From an uncultured Paenibacillus sp. (lineage in GTDB: Bacteria > Bacillota > Bacilli > Paenibacillales > Paenibacillaceae): a stretch of 64,000 nt of DNA. The notes below the pieces were generated by a model. It worked only from the letters and a program-made list of their open reading frames with translations, was not told where the DNA came from and made no database searches. Where the stretch lies: assembly GCA_937895345.1 (NCBI GenBank), contig CALAWP010000060.1, positions 1-64,000 on the forward strand, in the 5' to 3' direction. The translations under genes were made by a program, and so were the position numbers. Position 1 is the stretch's first letter. Each line of letters starts with the position of its first letter. This document shows positions 31,648 through 40,055 of the stretch, piece after piece.

Positions 31648-32754
31648 TCAGACCGACAGGCTCAGCTTAAGAACAAGCTCGCCGTCCTCGACGGATACCG
31701 ATTTCGCTTTCAGAAACGAGACGAGCAGCTGCGGATAGAAGCCGAGGTCGAATTCGTCCTGAACCGCCTTCCGCGTCGTATCCGGCAGCGTAAACCCGTT
31801 AAACGTCAGCTCGTCGATATGGAACATCATGCCGTTTACCGGCTCGTCCTCGACCGTATAGCGGCCTTTGACGCTGACCGAGACGCCGTCGCGCTCGCCC
31901 AGGGCCGAAACGCCGCCATCCTCGAAGCGGAATTCGAAATGCCGGAACCGCTCGTCCTGTTCCCGCAGAAACGCATTCAGCTCGTCCTCCGGCAATCGAA
32001 TCGTATAATTGAAGCCTTTAATTTCGATCCATTCCTTATGTTCCTGCAGCCATGCCGGCAGCTCGGCCATCGCGGCGGCCAGCGCCCCGAAGTAGGTGCG
32101 GACTTCCGTCAACCCTTCCCGCTCCCAGAATTGGTTCAGTTCCTCGATGAGCAGCCGGATCCGTTCGGCATCCGACCGGCCTTCCAGCTCGCCGGCGATG
32201 CGGGCTTCCAGCGCAAGCACGCGGTCCCGCTGCTCGCGAAGGCGCTCCTCGACGGCCGCCAGCTCGGTTTGGCGCCGATGCAGCGCGTCGTATTCGGACT
32301 GAAGAGAACGGTATTCGTCGATATAGGCTTGCAGCGTGTGCTTGTCTTGCGAAATCATAATGTCCATAAAGTCCCATATGGTAAAAAAGCTGCTCCACGA
32401 TTCGCTTGACAGCAAAGCTTCCAGCAGCGAAGTTCTTTCTCCCATATAATAAGCCCGCAGCACTTCACCCGCGCGTTCCCTGGATTTCTCGATCCGCTTC
32501 TCGCCTTCGGCCAGCTCGGTTTCCTTGTCCGACATGGCGGCGACAAGCTGCTCCCGCTGCGCTTCGATCCTTTCAATTTCCTTGTCAATTTCCGTGACGG
32601 AGAGGCTTTGCTCCAAGATCGACCGTACGTCTTCGGGCACGGCGCCGGCATCGGGTTCGGCCTGTACGTGCCGCATCGTCAGAACGGTACAGGCAAGCGC
32701 GAACAAGAAGGCTGCTGCGAAAGCCGCGCGATATGCGGAATAAGACAATGGCAT
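31648..32754 (-). CDS. Exported coiled-coil protein, PcsB/CwlO-like N-terminus with unassigned C-terminal domain
   Basis: A 368-residue protein with a signal peptide or anchor (about 1-32, ending VQA). Residues about 40-215 are a long coiled coil whose hairpin turn (LRAYYMGERTSLLEALLSSESWSSFFTIWDFMDIM) resembles the regulatory coiled coil of PcsB/CwlO-type hydrolases controlled by FtsEX. The expected CHAP or NlpC/P60 peptidase is absent. Instead residues about 240-368 look like beta-rich repeats (IKGFNYTIRLPEDELNAFL, VSVSVKGRYTVEDE, FHIDELTFNGFTLP) reminiscent of lipid-binding DUF2993/DUF2140-type domains. That resemblance is weak inference. GAGGAGGGAGG is close to ATG 32754. Function is unknown. 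Confidence 0.65.
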   Translation of the reverse strand: MPLSYSAYRAAFAAAFLFALACTVLTMRHVQAEPDAGAVPEDVRSILEQSLSVTEIDKEIERIEAQREQLVAAMSDKETELAEGEKRIEKSRERAGEVLRAYYMGERTSLLEALLSSESWSSFFTIWDFMDIMISQDKHTLQAYIDEYRSLQSEYDALHRRQTELAAVEERLREQRDRVLALEARIAGELEGRSDAERIRLLIEELNQFWEREGLTEVRTYFGALAAAMAELPAWLQEHKEWIEIKGFNYTIRLPEDELNAFLREQDERFRHFEFRFEDGGVSALGERDGVSVSVKGRYTVEDEPVNGMMFHIDELTFNGFTLPDTTRKAVQDEFDLGFYPQLLVSFLKAKSVSVEDGELVLKLSLSV

Positions 32755-32822
32755 CCTCCCTCCTCAGCACTTATTTTATGCGAACGCCGATTCTATTATA
32801 TCTTATTATTGGAAAAGGATGA

Positions 32823-33989
32823 ATGCGCCGGATGAACAACCGTCAACTCTATCCCCTTCTCGCCGTTATTGAAAAGAAAATCGAAGATTCGCCTTTCGCG
32901 GGAATTCCTTTGCACGGCCAAGGCTCCGAAGCGCCGTGCATTACGTTTCGGGATTACATGGCCATGTGCCTGTACGACGACGACTTCGGCTATTACCGCT
33001 CGGGGCCGGCGCGTGTCGGCAAGGAAGGGGATTTCTATACGAGCGGCGCCGTCGGCGACGTGATGGCGTCGGTGCTGGCCCGGTATTTGTCCGCCCGGCA
33101 CGACGGCATGGGTCCCGCATGCCTGCTGGAATGGGGGGCGGGCACCGGCCGCCTGTCTGCCGGCATCCGCGCGGCGGGACTGCGGCTCGATCGGGAGTGG
33201 GACGCCAAATATTGGACGGCGATGGCGGAGGATCATCCCGCCCATGCCGCGGCGGCGCTCGAGTCGTTCGCCCGCGCCGGCTTGCCGGGCCGTCCGGAAG
33301 TTTGGAGCTCGGACGAGGCGTGGAGGCGCCTCTCCCGCGGCTTGGGCGGACCGGCGGCGGTGCTGGCCAACGAGCTGCTCGACGCCTTTCCGGTGCACCG
33401 CGTCGTATGCCGCGGCGGCGAGCTGCTGGAGATCGGCGTTGGTTCGGGCCGGGAAGGCTTGTACGAGACGGCGATGCCGTTAACCGACGCGGCCGTGGCG
33501 GAATCGCTGCGGCGGGACGGCATCCGCTTGGCGGAAGGGCAGATGACCGAAGTCAACCTGGAGGCGGAGCGATGGATCGGGAGGCTGTCGGCAGTGCCGG
33601 GCAGCCTGGCCGTCATTCTGCTGGATTACGGTCACGACGCCGACGAATACGCGGCCGAGCACCGCATGGAGGGGACGCTGCTGACCTACCGGAACCATAC
33701 GGCGGGCTTCCGTCCGCTGGAGCGTCCCGGCGTGCAGGATCTAACGGCGCACGTCAATTTTTCGTCGATTCGGCGGGCCGCCCGCGAAGCGGGCTTCCGC
33801 ATCGATTATGACGGCACCCAGCTGCAGTTTCTGCTTGATTTCGGCGCGCTTGAGCTGCTATCGGACCATCGGGAAACCGATCCGTTCGGACCGGCGTCGC
33901 GAAGAAACCGGGCGGTCCGGCAGCTTCTGCTGAGCGACGGCATGAGCGAGACGTTTAAGGTAATGGCGCTGTCAAAGTCGGAAGGGTAG
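32823..33989 (+). CDS. MidA/NDUFAF7-family SAM-dependent methyltransferase
   Basis: A 388-residue protein of the MidA family. Family landmarks are ITFRDYMAMCLYDDDFGYY near 40, KEGDFYTSGAVGDV near 67, the SAM-binding LLEWGAGTGRLS near 101, LANELLDAFPVHRV near 178, LLDYGHDADEY near 265 and DLTAHVNFSSI near 310. The eukaryotic member methylates an arginine of a complex I subunit; the substrate of bacterial members is unknown. The start is uncertain between ATG 32823 and 32832, both behind AAAAGGATGA. The Trp in the SAM loop (EWGAGTG) is a small departure from the usual ELGAGxG. Confidence 0.82.
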   Translation: MRRMNNRQLYPLLAVIEKKIEDSPFAGIPLHGQGSEAPCITFRDYMAMCLYDDDFGYYRSGPARVGKEGDFYTSGAVGDVMASVLARYLSARHDGMGPACLLEWGAGTGRLSAGIRAAGLRLDREWDAKYWTAMAEDHPAHAAAALESFARAGLPGRPEVWSSDEAWRRLSRGLGGPAAVLANELLDAFPVHRVVCRGGELLEIGVGSGREGLYETAMPLTDAAVAESLRRDGIRLAEGQMTEVNLEAERWIGRLSAVPGSLAVILLDYGHDADEYAAEHRMEGTLLTYRNHTAGFRPLERPGVQDLTAHVNFSSIRRAAREAGFRIDYDGTQLQFLLDFGALELLSDHRETDPFGPASRRNRAVRQLLLSDGMSETFKVMALSKSEG

Positions 33990-34003
33990 AACCATTGGCG
34001 GAC

Positions 34004-34046
34004 AAAAAAGCAGCCGTTTTCCGGAACGAACCGGGAAACGGCTGCT
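34004..34046 (-). terminator. Terminator for the DUF2626 gene
   Basis: AGCAGCCGTTTTCCGG and CCGGGAAACGGCTGCT pair with one mismatch. The A-run at 34004-34009 becomes a T-tract on the minus strand; the plus-strand side lacks one. Confidence 0.75.
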
Positions 34047-34079
34047 TGAGGTTGCGGTAAATAGAAACGGCTTCGGATA

Positions 34080-34316
34080 TTAGAACGGCAAGTCCAGCTT
34101 GAAGACCGACCAATAAGTAAATCCGACAAACGAAACGATCATATATCCCCAGAACATCATTATGTAAGTTCTCTCGGAGAAATTCAAGTAACCCAGAAAT
34201 ACGAAAGCCGCGGCTTGCGCGAAAAACAACAGCGCGAATTCCGTCATATGGCCGGCGAAAGCCATCAATCCGATCACTAAGCACCAAAAACCGAGTACCC
34301 GATACATGCGTGCCAT
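34080..34316 (-). CDS. DUF2626 family membrane protein (YqgY-like)
   Basis: A 78-residue protein with three predicted helices. It matches the Bacillus YqgY/DUF2626 family through MARMYRVLGFW, GHMTEFALLFFAQAAAFVFLGYLNFSERTYIM and the FVGFTYWSVF end. Function is unknown. AAGGGGGAT lies 6 bases before ATG 34316. Confidence 0.82.
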   Translation of the reverse strand: MARMYRVLGFWCLVIGLMAFAGHMTEFALLFFAQAAAFVFLGYLNFSERTYIMMFWGYMIVSFVGFTYWSVFKLDLPF

Positions 34317-34584
34317 GCAAACATCCCCCTTTCGCTGCGACCCATTTTTCTATTGATCATTATAACGGCTCATTCATGGAGTGTAAACCTTGAATCCGTG
34401 ACGATTTGGCAAATTTTTTGGCCGCGGCCTCGATGTATTACATTCAGTTTGCTCATCGTCCATGTTATTTATGTATGAGTCCGTTAATAAATGGAAATAC
34501 AATTTAGTATCCAATAGATTCTATGAACTCTACCAAGGGCATAGAGATAAGTAAGCGTCTTTTACGTTAGGAGGTTTTTGTTGC
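34317..34584. other. Intergenic region between DUF2626 and the RsfA-type gene
   Basis: About 270 mostly AT-rich bases between divergent genes. I see no open reading frame with a ribosome binding site other than AGGAGG before the RsfA-type start. A TACAAT-like box near 34500 lacks a matching -35. A forespore sigma-F promoter would be expected for an rsfA orthologue but no convincing match was found. Confidence 0.5.
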
Positions 34585-35235
34585 ATGACAGCAGTCAGAC
34601 AAGATGCGTGGAGTCCGGACGACGATTTGATACTCGCCGAAGTGACGCTGCGCCATATTCGGGAAGGAAGCACCCAGCTCGCCGCCTTCGAAGAAGTCGG
34701 GGAGCGGATCGGCCGCACGTCGGCCGCCTGCGGGTTCAGATGGAACAGCTGCGTCCGCAAAAGGTACGAGGAAGCGATCCAGATCGCAAAGCAGCAAAGG
34801 CAAAAACGCAGTTATTTAAAGAAACAAGCGGCCGCCGCGGCTCCGCAAGTATCGTCCATCGCCGTCTACGAAGGGGAGGATCGGACGTACAAGTCCGATG
34901 CCGGAACGCTGGACGAAGGATTGTCCATTGACGCCGTCATCCGTTTTTTGCGCGGCTGGAAAACGACGTATCAGGATTTGTCGCGTCAAATTAAAATGTT
35001 CGAGAAAGAAATGAAAGAGAAGGATGACGAGCTTGCGCAGCTCCGCAGCGAGAATGAGAGATTGAACAAGGAAATCAACAGCGCGCAAACGGACTATCGG
35101 GCGGTTAACGACGATTACAAGACGCTGATTCAAATTATGGACCGCGCCCGGCGATTGACGGTGCTGTCCGGCGAAGAAGAGGCAAAGCCGCGATTCAAGA
35201 TGGACGCCAACGGCAATCTGGAACGCATTGAATAA
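34585..35235 (+). CDS. RsfA/YlbO family prespore-type transcription factor
   Basis: A 216-residue protein with an N-terminal Myb/SANT-like domain (about 5-60; WSPDDDLILAEVTLRHIREGSTQLAAFEEVGERIGRTSAACGFRWN), a middle basic linker and a C-terminal coiled coil (about 120-185; KEMKEKDDELAQLRSENERLNKEI). The RsfA family modulates forespore gene expression in Bacillus. Its position upstream of panE and bshC matches ylbO of B. subtilis, so YlbO is the likelier orthologue. AGGAGG lies about 10 bases before ATG 34585. A large nested hairpin follows the stop. Confidence 0.85.
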   Translation: MTAVRQDAWSPDDDLILAEVTLRHIREGSTQLAAFEEVGERIGRTSAACGFRWNSCVRKRYEEAIQIAKQQRQKRSYLKKQAAAAAPQVSSIAVYEGEDRTYKSDAGTLDEGLSIDAVIRFLRGWKTTYQDLSRQIKMFEKEMKEKDDELAQLRSENERLNKEINSAQTDYRAVNDDYKTLIQIMDRARRLTVLSGEEEAKPRFKMDANGNLERIE

Positions 35236-35254
35236 TGATATTGCTGCCGGCAGG

Positions 35255-35320
35255 GACACGGCCTGCCGCCTGGAACGTTCCGCTGGCGGAACTTCGGGCG
35301 GCAGGCCGTGTCGTTTGTTG
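35255..35320 (+). terminator. Nested hairpin after the RsfA-type gene
   Basis: Perfect 16-base arms GACACGGCCTGCCGCC (35255-35270) and GGCGGCAGGCCGTGTC (35297-35312) enclose a second perfect 7-base stem (GTTCCGC-TG-GCGGAAC). GTTTGTTG follows, a modest T-tract. Probably a terminator. Confidence 0.65.
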
Positions 35321-35388
35321 GGCTGACGATTGCGAATTCGCCGGTCTGCGGCTTATAATACGGTCAACGAAACCAGACGAGGGGCGGA

Positions 35389-36387
35389 ATGGAAGCCGTG
35401 CGCATTCATATTGTAGGAGGCGGGGCGATCGGCCTTCTTCTCGGAGCGAAGCTTGCCTTGAGCGGAGCCGGTCCGGTCATATGGACCAGAACCGGGGAGC
35501 AATGCCGGGAGCTGCGGGAGGGCGGTCTGGAGCTGCTGGAAACGGACGGCACGCGGTTGCGGACGAACGCGGCGGACTTCCAATGGACCGGCCGTCCGGA
35601 GGCCGCGGCCGAAGCGGCGGGACAAGCCCTGGATGAGCGGGAGCCGGTTGCGGTGGCGCTCGCCGTCAAGCAGACGCATATCGACGAAGGACTGGCCGCA
35701 TTTTTGCGCAAGCTGACCGGCTCGGCCCCGGAGAGGTTCGCCGTTTTTTGCTTTCAGAACGGCATCGGGCATATGGAGCAATTGTCGGCGGAGCTGCCGG
35801 GCGTGCCGCTGTTTGCCGCCGTCACGACGGAGGCGGCCCGGCGCGAAGCCGAGAGCGTCGTACATCATACCGGCTCCGGCGGCGTATGGATCGGTTCATC
35901 GCGATACGGGGCGAAGGAGGCTGAAGAACCTCGCAAAATGGGTCCGCCGCCGCAAAAAATGTTCGCCGAAGCGCTTGTGCAGGCAGGATTTTCCGCTTTT
36001 CTGTCGAATGACATCCATAACCGCGTTTGCCGCAAGCTGCTGGCAAACGCCGTCATCAATCCGCTGACGGCCATTTTCGACGTAAAGAACGGAGAGCTTC
36101 CGGGTCACCCCGCCCGTCTTGCGTTGATGGAGGCGCTTCATCAGGAAACGGCAACGGTATTGTCGAACGAAGGATTGGCCCCGTCGCCGCGGCTGTGGGA
36201 TGAGCTGCTGGACGTGTGCCGGCGGACGGGGAGCAACGTATCGTCGATGCTCGCCGATGTTAGGGCGGGCAGGCCAACCGAGATCGACGCCATTAACGGG
36301 GCGATCGCGAGGCTGGCGGTCCGTCACGGGACGACGGCGCCGCTTAACGAGGCCGTAGCCGCCCTTGTCCGGGCGATGAGGCGTTGA
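35389..36387 (+). CDS. panE: 2-dehydropantoate 2-reductase
   Basis: A 332-residue NADPH-dependent enzyme of pantothenate/CoA synthesis (ketopantoate to pantoate), family ApbA/PanE. The Rossmann motif HIVGGGAIGLLLGAKL opens the protein, CFQNGIGHMEQL near 123 and the C-terminal NDIHNRVCRKLLANAVINPLTAIFDVKNGEL with the catalytic Lys (near 214) and EIDAINGAIARLA near 300 complete the set. GAGGGGCGG precedes ATG 35389. Position between the RsfA-type gene and bshC matches ylbQ of B. subtilis. Confidence 0.9.
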   Translation: MEAVRIHIVGGGAIGLLLGAKLALSGAGPVIWTRTGEQCRELREGGLELLETDGTRLRTNAADFQWTGRPEAAAEAAGQALDEREPVAVALAVKQTHIDEGLAAFLRKLTGSAPERFAVFCFQNGIGHMEQLSAELPGVPLFAAVTTEAARREAESVVHHTGSGGVWIGSSRYGAKEAEEPRKMGPPPQKMFAEALVQAGFSAFLSNDIHNRVCRKLLANAVINPLTAIFDVKNGELPGHPARLALMEALHQETATVLSNEGLAPSPRLWDELLDVCRRTGSNVSSMLADVRAGRPTEIDAINGAIARLAVRHGTTAPLNEAVAALVRAMRR

Positions 36388-36412
36388 GCCGGCGGGAAAG
36401 GAGTGAACGGAT

Positions 36413-36811
36413 TTGGGCACGATATGGAACAGTATCCAGTATGCATATACCGCTTTGGCACTTATCCCGATCCTGCCGTTCGCCATCGTATTGTTCGGTT
36501 ACGGGGCGATTATTCAAGACCGCAAGAAGGCGCTTCGCATGGCGATGGACGTCTCTACGGCGTTTTTTATATTGTGCGTGGGCGGGCTCATCCAGCTGCT
36601 CTTCAACACCAATTTCGGATTGTACGGCATCTTGCTGTTTATGCTGCTCGGGGGCGGCTTGCTGGGCAACGCCCAATATCGGAAACGGGGCAGCGTCGAC
36701 GTCAAGCGCATATTCAAGATGGTATGGAGGCTCAGTTTTTTTGCGATGAGCTTTCTCTATGTCGTATTTATGCTGTTTATCGTAGGGAAGCTGATCATTC
36801 AGCCCGCTTGA
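36413..36811 (+). CDS. DUF3397 family membrane protein
   Basis: A 132-residue protein with about four helices and KKALRMAMDVST between them. I recognise it as the DUF3397 protein that commonly sits between panE and bshC in Bacillales; function unknown. The start is TTG 36413, supported by AAAGGAGTGA 7 bases upstream. A short GAGCCGG-AATT-CCGGCTC hairpin overlaps the end of the gene. Confidence 0.72.
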   Translation: MGTIWNSIQYAYTALALIPILPFAIVLFGYGAIIQDRKKALRMAMDVSTAFFILCVGGLIQLLFNTNFGLYGILLFMLLGGGLLGNAQYRKRGSVDVKRIFKMVWRLSFFAMSFLYVVFMLFIVGKLIIQPA

Positions 36812-36827
36812 GCCGGAATTCCGGCTC
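36810..36827 (+). terminator. Short palindromic hairpin after DUF3397 gene
   Basis: GAGCCGG and CCGGCTC around AATT; the downstream sequence has no T-tract, so this may be a weak terminator or 3' protector. Confidence 0.4.
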
Positions 36828-36887
36828 CGATTGAAATAAAATAGGGTTTACGGTTAACGTCTCTGCGCGCCAGGGACGTTTCTTGCT

Positions 36888-36917
36888 TTGACGGGCGGCT
36901 TCTTCTTCCTGTAAAAT
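36888..36917 (+). promoter_or_regulatory. Promoter of bshC
   Basis: TTGACG (36888-36893), 18-base spacer, TAAAAT (36912-36917), 73 bases before the bshC start. Confidence 0.65.
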
Positions 36918-36990
36918 GACTGTGGCGTTATCCATTTGCAATATGCGCATCTGCACAACGATCATAATAGATACAACGGGAGGCTGTAAC

Positions 36991-38631
36991 ATGACGACAA
37001 CCAGGTATGAACTGCCTATCGCCCAGCCGTTAACGGCGGCGTACATACATCGCAGCGATCCTTCCGTCGACGAGCTGTACGGCTATTACGCCGGCCGGGA
37101 GCAGGATTGGGAACGGCGTCTAGGCAAACTGAAGGAGGGCGCGCAAGGGAGAGCCGCGGCGGCCGAGGTGGCGGCCGCGCTTCGGGCATACAACGAGCGC
37201 TTGGAAGCCGCGCCGGAGGTTGCAGCCTCCATCGCCGCCATCGGCGGCGGCGCGCCGGTCGTCGTCGGCGGCCAGCAGGCCGGGCTGTGGACGGGACCGC
37301 TGCTGGTCATCCATAAGGCCGTGTCGGTCATTTTGGCCGCGCGTTCGGCTTCGGAGCAGCTTGGCACGTTTGTCGCGCCGGTCTTTTGGATCGCGGGCGA
37401 AGACCACGACTGGGACGAGGCGAATCATGCCTTCGTCGTCACGGCGGAGCAGGAGCTGCGCAAGCTGACGCTGGCCAGGCCCGAAGGCCCGAGAACCTCG
37501 GTCAGCCGGACGGCCGTGTCGGAATCGGATTGGGAATCGCTGCTGGCCGAATTGGAGCAGGCGCTGCCGCATTCGGAATTCAAGCCGGGCTTGCTGGAGA
37601 AGCTGAGCGTCATGAGCCGGCGGTCCCGTTCGCTGTCGGAGATGTTCGCCCGGCTGCTGACGGAGCTGTTCGGCGCCGAAGGGCTGGTGCTGCTCGATTC
37701 CGACGATCCCGGCATTCGCGCGCTGGAAGCGCCGATGTTCCGCTCGATGCTGGAGCGGAACGACGAGCTGGAACAGGCTTATGCGGCCTCCGCGGAGCTG
37801 ATCGGCAAGCTGGGTTATCCGCTTCAGGCGGACGTAACGCCGGGGAGCGCCAATCTGTTTCTGTTCCACCCCGGCCCCGGCGGAGAGAGGACGCTCCTGC
37901 ACAAGCGGGACGGCATGTTCCAGGACCGGAAAGGAACCGTTTCGTGGACGCCGGCCGAGCTGCTGGAGCTGGCGGAACGGGAGCCCCAACGATTCAGCAA
38001 CAACGTGCTGACCCGGCCTCTCATGCAGGATTATTTGTTTCCCGTGCTGGCGACGGTTCTCGGTCCGGGCGAAATCGCCTATTGGGCGCTGACGGGCGGC
38101 GCGTTCCGGACGCTCGGCATGGAAATGCCGATTATTGTGCCGAGAATGTCGTACACGCTGATTGAAGGCACCATCGCCAAAAATATGGCGAAATACGAAT
38201 TGTCGTTCGCGGACGTGATGGAACGGTTCGAGGAGCGCAAAGCGCAATGGCTCGCCGCGCAGGACGAATTGGCGCTGGAGGAGAAATTCGGCGAAGCGAA
38301 ATCCCGCTTCGAGCAGATGTACCGGCCGCTGCTGCAGCTGGCCGCGTCGGTGCAGCCCGGTCTGGCGAAGCTCGGCGAGACGAATCTGGCGAAGATCGTC
38401 GAGCAAATGCAGTATATGGAGACGAAGACGATCGACGCTTACCAGAAGCAGTTCGAGGCGTCCGTCCGGCAGCTCGACCGGGTCCGGCTGTCGGTCGCTC
38501 CTTCGGGCAAGCCGCAGGAACGCGTGCTGTCGATGCTCGGCTATTGGAACCGTTACGGCGACGCCTGGCTGCGCAAGCTGCTTGAAGCGCCTTACAGCCG
38601 CACGGGCGGCCATGAAATCGTATATTTATAG
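36991..38631 (+). CDS. bshC: Bacillithiol biosynthesis cysteine-adding enzyme BshC
   Basis: A 546-residue cytoplasmic enzyme that joins cysteine to glucosaminyl malate in the last step of bacillithiol synthesis. Recognisable segments are VVVGGQQAGLWTGPLLVIHKAVSVILAA near 88, PVFWIAGEDHDWDEANHAF near 130 and the C-terminal coiled part ending LGYWNRYGDAWLRKLLEAP. Length and position before mraZ match B. subtilis yllA. ATG 36991 follows CGGGAGG by 7 bases; the track-extended start at 36916 lies in the promoter. Confidence 0.93.
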   Translation: MTTTRYELPIAQPLTAAYIHRSDPSVDELYGYYAGREQDWERRLGKLKEGAQGRAAAAEVAAALRAYNERLEAAPEVAASIAAIGGGAPVVVGGQQAGLWTGPLLVIHKAVSVILAARSASEQLGTFVAPVFWIAGEDHDWDEANHAFVVTAEQELRKLTLARPEGPRTSVSRTAVSESDWESLLAELEQALPHSEFKPGLLEKLSVMSRRSRSLSEMFARLLTELFGAEGLVLLDSDDPGIRALEAPMFRSMLERNDELEQAYAASAELIGKLGYPLQADVTPGSANLFLFHPGPGGERTLLHKRDGMFQDRKGTVSWTPAELLELAEREPQRFSNNVLTRPLMQDYLFPVLATVLGPGEIAYWALTGGAFRTLGMEMPIIVPRMSYTLIEGTIAKNMAKYELSFADVMERFEERKAQWLAAQDELALEEKFGEAKSRFEQMYRPLLQLAASVQPGLAKLGETNLAKIVEQMQYMETKTIDAYQKQFEASVRQLDRVRLSVAPSGKPQERVLSMLGYWNRYGDAWLRKLLEAPYSRTGGHEIVYL

Positions 38632-38648
38632 TCGGAGGGAGCTAACTT

Positions 38649-39908
38649 ATGAATACGTTGGGCAAAAGCATCATCGCCGATCCGTCGCTGGCGCCGGAAG
38701 GGCATTTGAAGATCGATTGGGTCCGCGCGCACATGCCGGTGCTGAACCGCATTCGGGAGCAGTTCGAGAAAGAGCAGCCGTTCAAGGGGCTCAAGGTGAC
38801 GATCTCGCTTCATCTGGAAGCGAAAACGGCCTACTTGGCCAAAGTCGTGCAAGCCGGAGGCGCGGAAGTGACGATTACGGGAAGCAATCCGCTGTCTACC
38901 CAGGACGACGTGTGCGCGGCGCTCGTCGAAGACGGCATCACCGTATTCGCCAAATACAATCCGACGGACGAAGAGTTCAAGGCGCTCAATATGAAGGCGC
39001 TGGAATGCAAGCCGGATTTGCTCATTGACGACGGCGGAGATCTCGTCACGCTGCTTCATTCCGAAAGCAAGGACATGGCCGTCAATTTGCGCGGCGGCGC
39101 GGAGGAGACGACGACAGGCATTATCCGTCTGAAGGCGATGCAGAAGGACGGCACGCTGAACTTCCCGATGGTGGCGGTCAACGACGCCTTCTGCAAATAT
39201 TTGTTCGACAACCGCTACGGAACCGGGCAGTCCGTCTTCGACGGCATCAACCGGACGACGAACCTGGTCGTGGCCGGCAAGACGGTCGTCGTTGTCGGCT
39301 ACGGCTGGTGCGGCAAAGGCGTCGCCATGCGCGCCAAAGGTCTCGGAGCCAACGTCATCGTGACCGAAATCGACGCGATCAAGGCCGTGGAAGCCTATAT
39401 GGACGGCTTTACGGTCATGCCGATGCTGGAGGCGGCCAAGGCCGGCGATCTGTTCGTGACGGTGACGGGCAACCGCGACGTCATCCGCGGCGAGCATTAC
39501 GCCGTCATGAAGGACGGCGCCATTCTGTCGAACGCGGGCCACTTCGACGTGGAAGTGAACAAGCCGGAGCTCGAATCGCTGTCCTCGGGCAAGCGCACCG
39601 TCCGCCGGAATATCGAGGAATACCGGCTGAAGGACGGGCGCAGCATCTATCTGCTGGCGGAAGGCCGCCTCGTCAACCTGGCCGCCGGCGACGGGCATCC
39701 CGCCGAAATTATGGATATGACGTTTGCGCTTCAGGCGCTGTCGCTCCAATATGTGAACGAGAACTACAAGACGATCGGCAAGCAAGTCGTCAATGTGCCT
39801 TACGAGCTGGACGAACAGGTTGCCCGGTTGAAGCTGGAGTCGCTCGGCATCGGCATCGACCGGCTGACGCCGGAGCAGATCGCTTACCTCGACAGCTGGG
39901 ACGAATAG
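38649..39908 (+). CDS. ahcY: Adenosylhomocysteinase
   Basis: A 419-residue NAD-dependent enzyme that splits S-adenosylhomocysteine into adenosine and homocysteine, relieving product inhibition of methyltransferases. Motifs are LHLEAKTAYL near 54, TGSNPLSTQDDVCAAL near 77, the NAD-binding GYGWCGKG at 217-224 and SNAGHFDVEV near 297. It resembles the shorter form lacking the eukaryotic-type insert. CGGAGGGAG precedes ATG 38649 by about 8 bases, and only 17 bases separate it from bshC, so the two are probably cotranscribed. A strong terminator follows before mraZ. It is not part of this neighbourhood in B. subtilis, which uses MtnN and LuxS instead. Confidence 0.95.
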   Translation: MNTLGKSIIADPSLAPEGHLKIDWVRAHMPVLNRIREQFEKEQPFKGLKVTISLHLEAKTAYLAKVVQAGGAEVTITGSNPLSTQDDVCAALVEDGITVFAKYNPTDEEFKALNMKALECKPDLLIDDGGDLVTLLHSESKDMAVNLRGGAEETTTGIIRLKAMQKDGTLNFPMVAVNDAFCKYLFDNRYGTGQSVFDGINRTTNLVVAGKTVVVVGYGWCGKGVAMRAKGLGANVIVTEIDAIKAVEAYMDGFTVMPMLEAAKAGDLFVTVTGNRDVIRGEHYAVMKDGAILSNAGHFDVEVNKPELESLSSGKRTVRRNIEEYRLKDGRSIYLLAEGRLVNLAAGDGHPAEIMDMTFALQALSLQYVNENYKTIGKQVVNVPYELDEQVARLKLESLGIGIDRLTPEQIAYLDSWDE

Positions 39909-39944
39909 CAAGAGCGGAAAATTAACCCAATAAAATATTTTTTC

Positions 39945-39976
39945 AAAAATCCTGCTGACAAAGCAGGATTTTTATT
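39945..39976 (+). terminator. Terminator between ahcY and mraZ
   Basis: AAAAATCCTGCT (39945-39956) and AGCAGGATTTTT (39962-39973) around a 5-base loop: a perfect 12-pair stem with T-tract. Confidence 0.9.
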
Positions 39977-40000
39977 TTAGGTGGCGAACTAGTCTATCTA

Positions 40001-40040
40001 AGTGGGGGAAAGTGGGGCAAAGTGGAGGATTAGGGGGAAG
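40001..40040 (+). promoter_or_regulatory. MraZ-binding direct repeats
   Basis: Four consecutive 10-base units: AGTGGGGGAA, AGTGGGGCAA, AGTGGAGGAT, TAGGGGGAAG. The TGGGG-type boxes recur every 10 bases, matching the TGGGN repeats with 5-base spacers bound by MraZ in other bacteria. They lie 16-55 bases upstream of mraZ and suggest autoregulation of the cluster. Confidence 0.75.
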
Positions 40041-40055
40041 GGGTGGAGCGGAGTC

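Noticed and set aside
38632..38648. SAM or SAH riboswitch before ahcY
   Set aside because: Only 17 bases separate ahcY from bshC, too short for any known SAM or SAH riboswitch.
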